Assembly (NCBI RefSeq): GCF_000239695.1
Contig: NZ_JH470338.1
Location: 1,342,613 to 1,406,612 of the forward strand
Length of the DNA stretch: 64,000 nucleotides
Direction: 5' to 3'
Source: Actinomyces graevenitzii C83
GTDB lineage: Bacteria; Actinomycetota; Actinomycetes; Actinomycetales; Actinomycetaceae
Below are positions 63,318-64,000 of this stretch, one piece after another. The notes under the pieces are model-generated. The model was not told where the DNA came from and did not search any database. It was given only the letters and a program-made list of their open reading frames with translations. The stretch's first letter is position 1, and each line of letters opens with the position of its first letter. The position numbers were made by a program, and so were the translations under genes.

Positions 63318-64000
63318 ATGAATAAGGGAGCAGAATCTCTAAGTTCAGGAAATCAGCCTGTTAGCGAGTCGCGCCATCGTAAGGTAAAAAAGGCGTGGCG
63401 ACTACGCCAGCTGTGGCGCAAGCTAAATTCAGAAGAGGCGTCACTAGTAAGTACCAATCGCCTACTGGAGCTACTAAAGACCCAGCCCCAAGACGCTAGC
63501 ATCTGCATCGATTGGAGCGGTAAGAGCGACGGAAGCGTCAATGTCATATTGGAAGCAGTGGGGGTTAACGACAGTTTCGACCGCGACCTAGAGTGGGCCT
63601 GTCGCGGCGCCCAAGTGTGGGAACCTATCGAGGTCTATCAACCTGCCTGCCCAGATCAGGTGTATGAGGTTTTCGGCGCACTACCTGGTCACCTAGAAAA
63701 CGTTGAAGACATCCTCAGCCCCACCAAGCCTGAGGTTATGCTGCCCGGGCGGCGTAAGCCCACCTGGCCCTTGCCTCGCAGCTCAAACTCGCAAATGCTT
63801 ATGGAAACCCTCAATGAAGTGGGTGGCCACCTACGTGTGCGGCTAGGTAAGGCCGAGGAAATTGAATGCGAGATGGCTGAAGAGGCCTTCACCAGCACCG
63901 AAAAGCTAATGGCGGGCAGCGACGTCGGCAATTACCTGGGCACCCCCATGCGCCTAAGGGTTTTTATGGGCGCAGACAGCTCCCAGGGATTCCCCTCCCG
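63318..64000 (+). CDS. 5' part of unrecognised gene, cut by window end
   Basis: An open frame of 227 codons begins at ATG 63318 and runs off the window without a stop. The start MNKGAESLSSGNQPVSESRH is polar and basic, and the region RKVKKAWRLRQLWRKLNSEE is helical. No signal peptide, membrane helix or nucleotide-binding motif appears in the visible part. I do not recognise a family; a large multi-domain protein is possible. The codon use is like that of the host genes. Confidence 0.7.
   Translation, partial: MNKGAESLSSGNQPVSESRHRKVKKAWRLRQLWRKLNSEEASLVSTNRLLELLKTQPQDASICIDWSGKSDGSVNVILEAVGVNDSFDRDLEWACRGAQVWEPIEVYQPACPDQVYEVFGALPGHLENVEDILSPTKPEVMLPGRRKPTWPLPRSSNSQMLMETLNEVGGHLRVRLGKAEEIECEMAEEAFTSTEKLMAGSDVGNYLGTPMRLRVFMGADSSQGFPS

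Overview
The window looks like a chromosome segment of a moderately high-GC Gram-positive actinobacterium, most likely an Actinomycetaceae member (Actinomyces-like; the genus cannot be fixed from the sequence alone). Pointers are a MurT-GatD pair, an actinobacterial-type dUMP-forming dCTP deaminase, a ClpB gene next to a perfect HspR (HAIR) site, an anchored-repeat metal ABC cluster of the TIGR03769-TIGR03773 type, and a sortase-anchored GH101 glycosidase. A palindrome CGACG(G/C)CGTCG occurs 14 times in host-like DNA and is absent from the segments that look acquired.

Layout. 1-5.2 kb: housekeeping genes (exonuclease III, serine hydrolase, DnaQ-like exonuclease, a hypothetical, dCTP deaminase, TM2 protein, tRNA-Gly). 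5.2-8.3 kb: a small island at the 3' end of tRNA-Gly, bounded by a ~257-bp direct repeat. It holds diverged inverted ends with iteron-like repeats around an Abi gene and fragments of hsdR and a phage DNA polymerase. 8.3-16 kb: four ABC transporter units, one frameshifted. 16-24.8 kb: a graveyard of mobile DNA holding a partial second copy of a TRIC-family gene fused to a serine recombinase fragment, a second Abi gene, a zinc-hook ATPase fragment, metK and terminase fragments, an IS3 remnant, and a repeated pairing of small membrane proteins with convergent Cys-containing proteins. 24.8-28.3 kb: a very GC-rich ABC-2 exporter plus two-component system cassette. A 32-bp repeat at 12.26 and 28.32 kb marks the outer limits of the 12.3-28.3 kb insertion.

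28.4-43.9 kb: mostly host genes: an isoprenylcysteine-methyltransferase-like protein, the intact TRIC gene, a VIT1/CCC1 transporter, a MacB-type ABC exporter with adaptor and lipoprotein, HrpA helicase, a tiny gene for a signal peptide plus heptapeptide, SprT-like protein, a lysozyme-fold candidate, and cardiolipin synthase. 43.8-56.2 kb: a surface block with a metal ABC permease, ATPase, an unusual repeat-bearing binding lipoprotein, and a sortase-anchored repeat protein behind a Fur/Zur-like box, followed by the giant GH101 mucin O-glycanase. 56.7-62.6 kb: clpB, a small antitoxin-like protein, murT, gatD and a Nudix hydrolase. 63.3-64.0 kb: the start of an unrecognised gene cut by the window edge.

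Functionally, the surface block suggests a mucosal commensal that trims mucin O-glycans and captures scarce metal at the cell wall. The 5-28 kb stretch is a plastic region where defence genes, exporters and phage or IS debris have accumulated.
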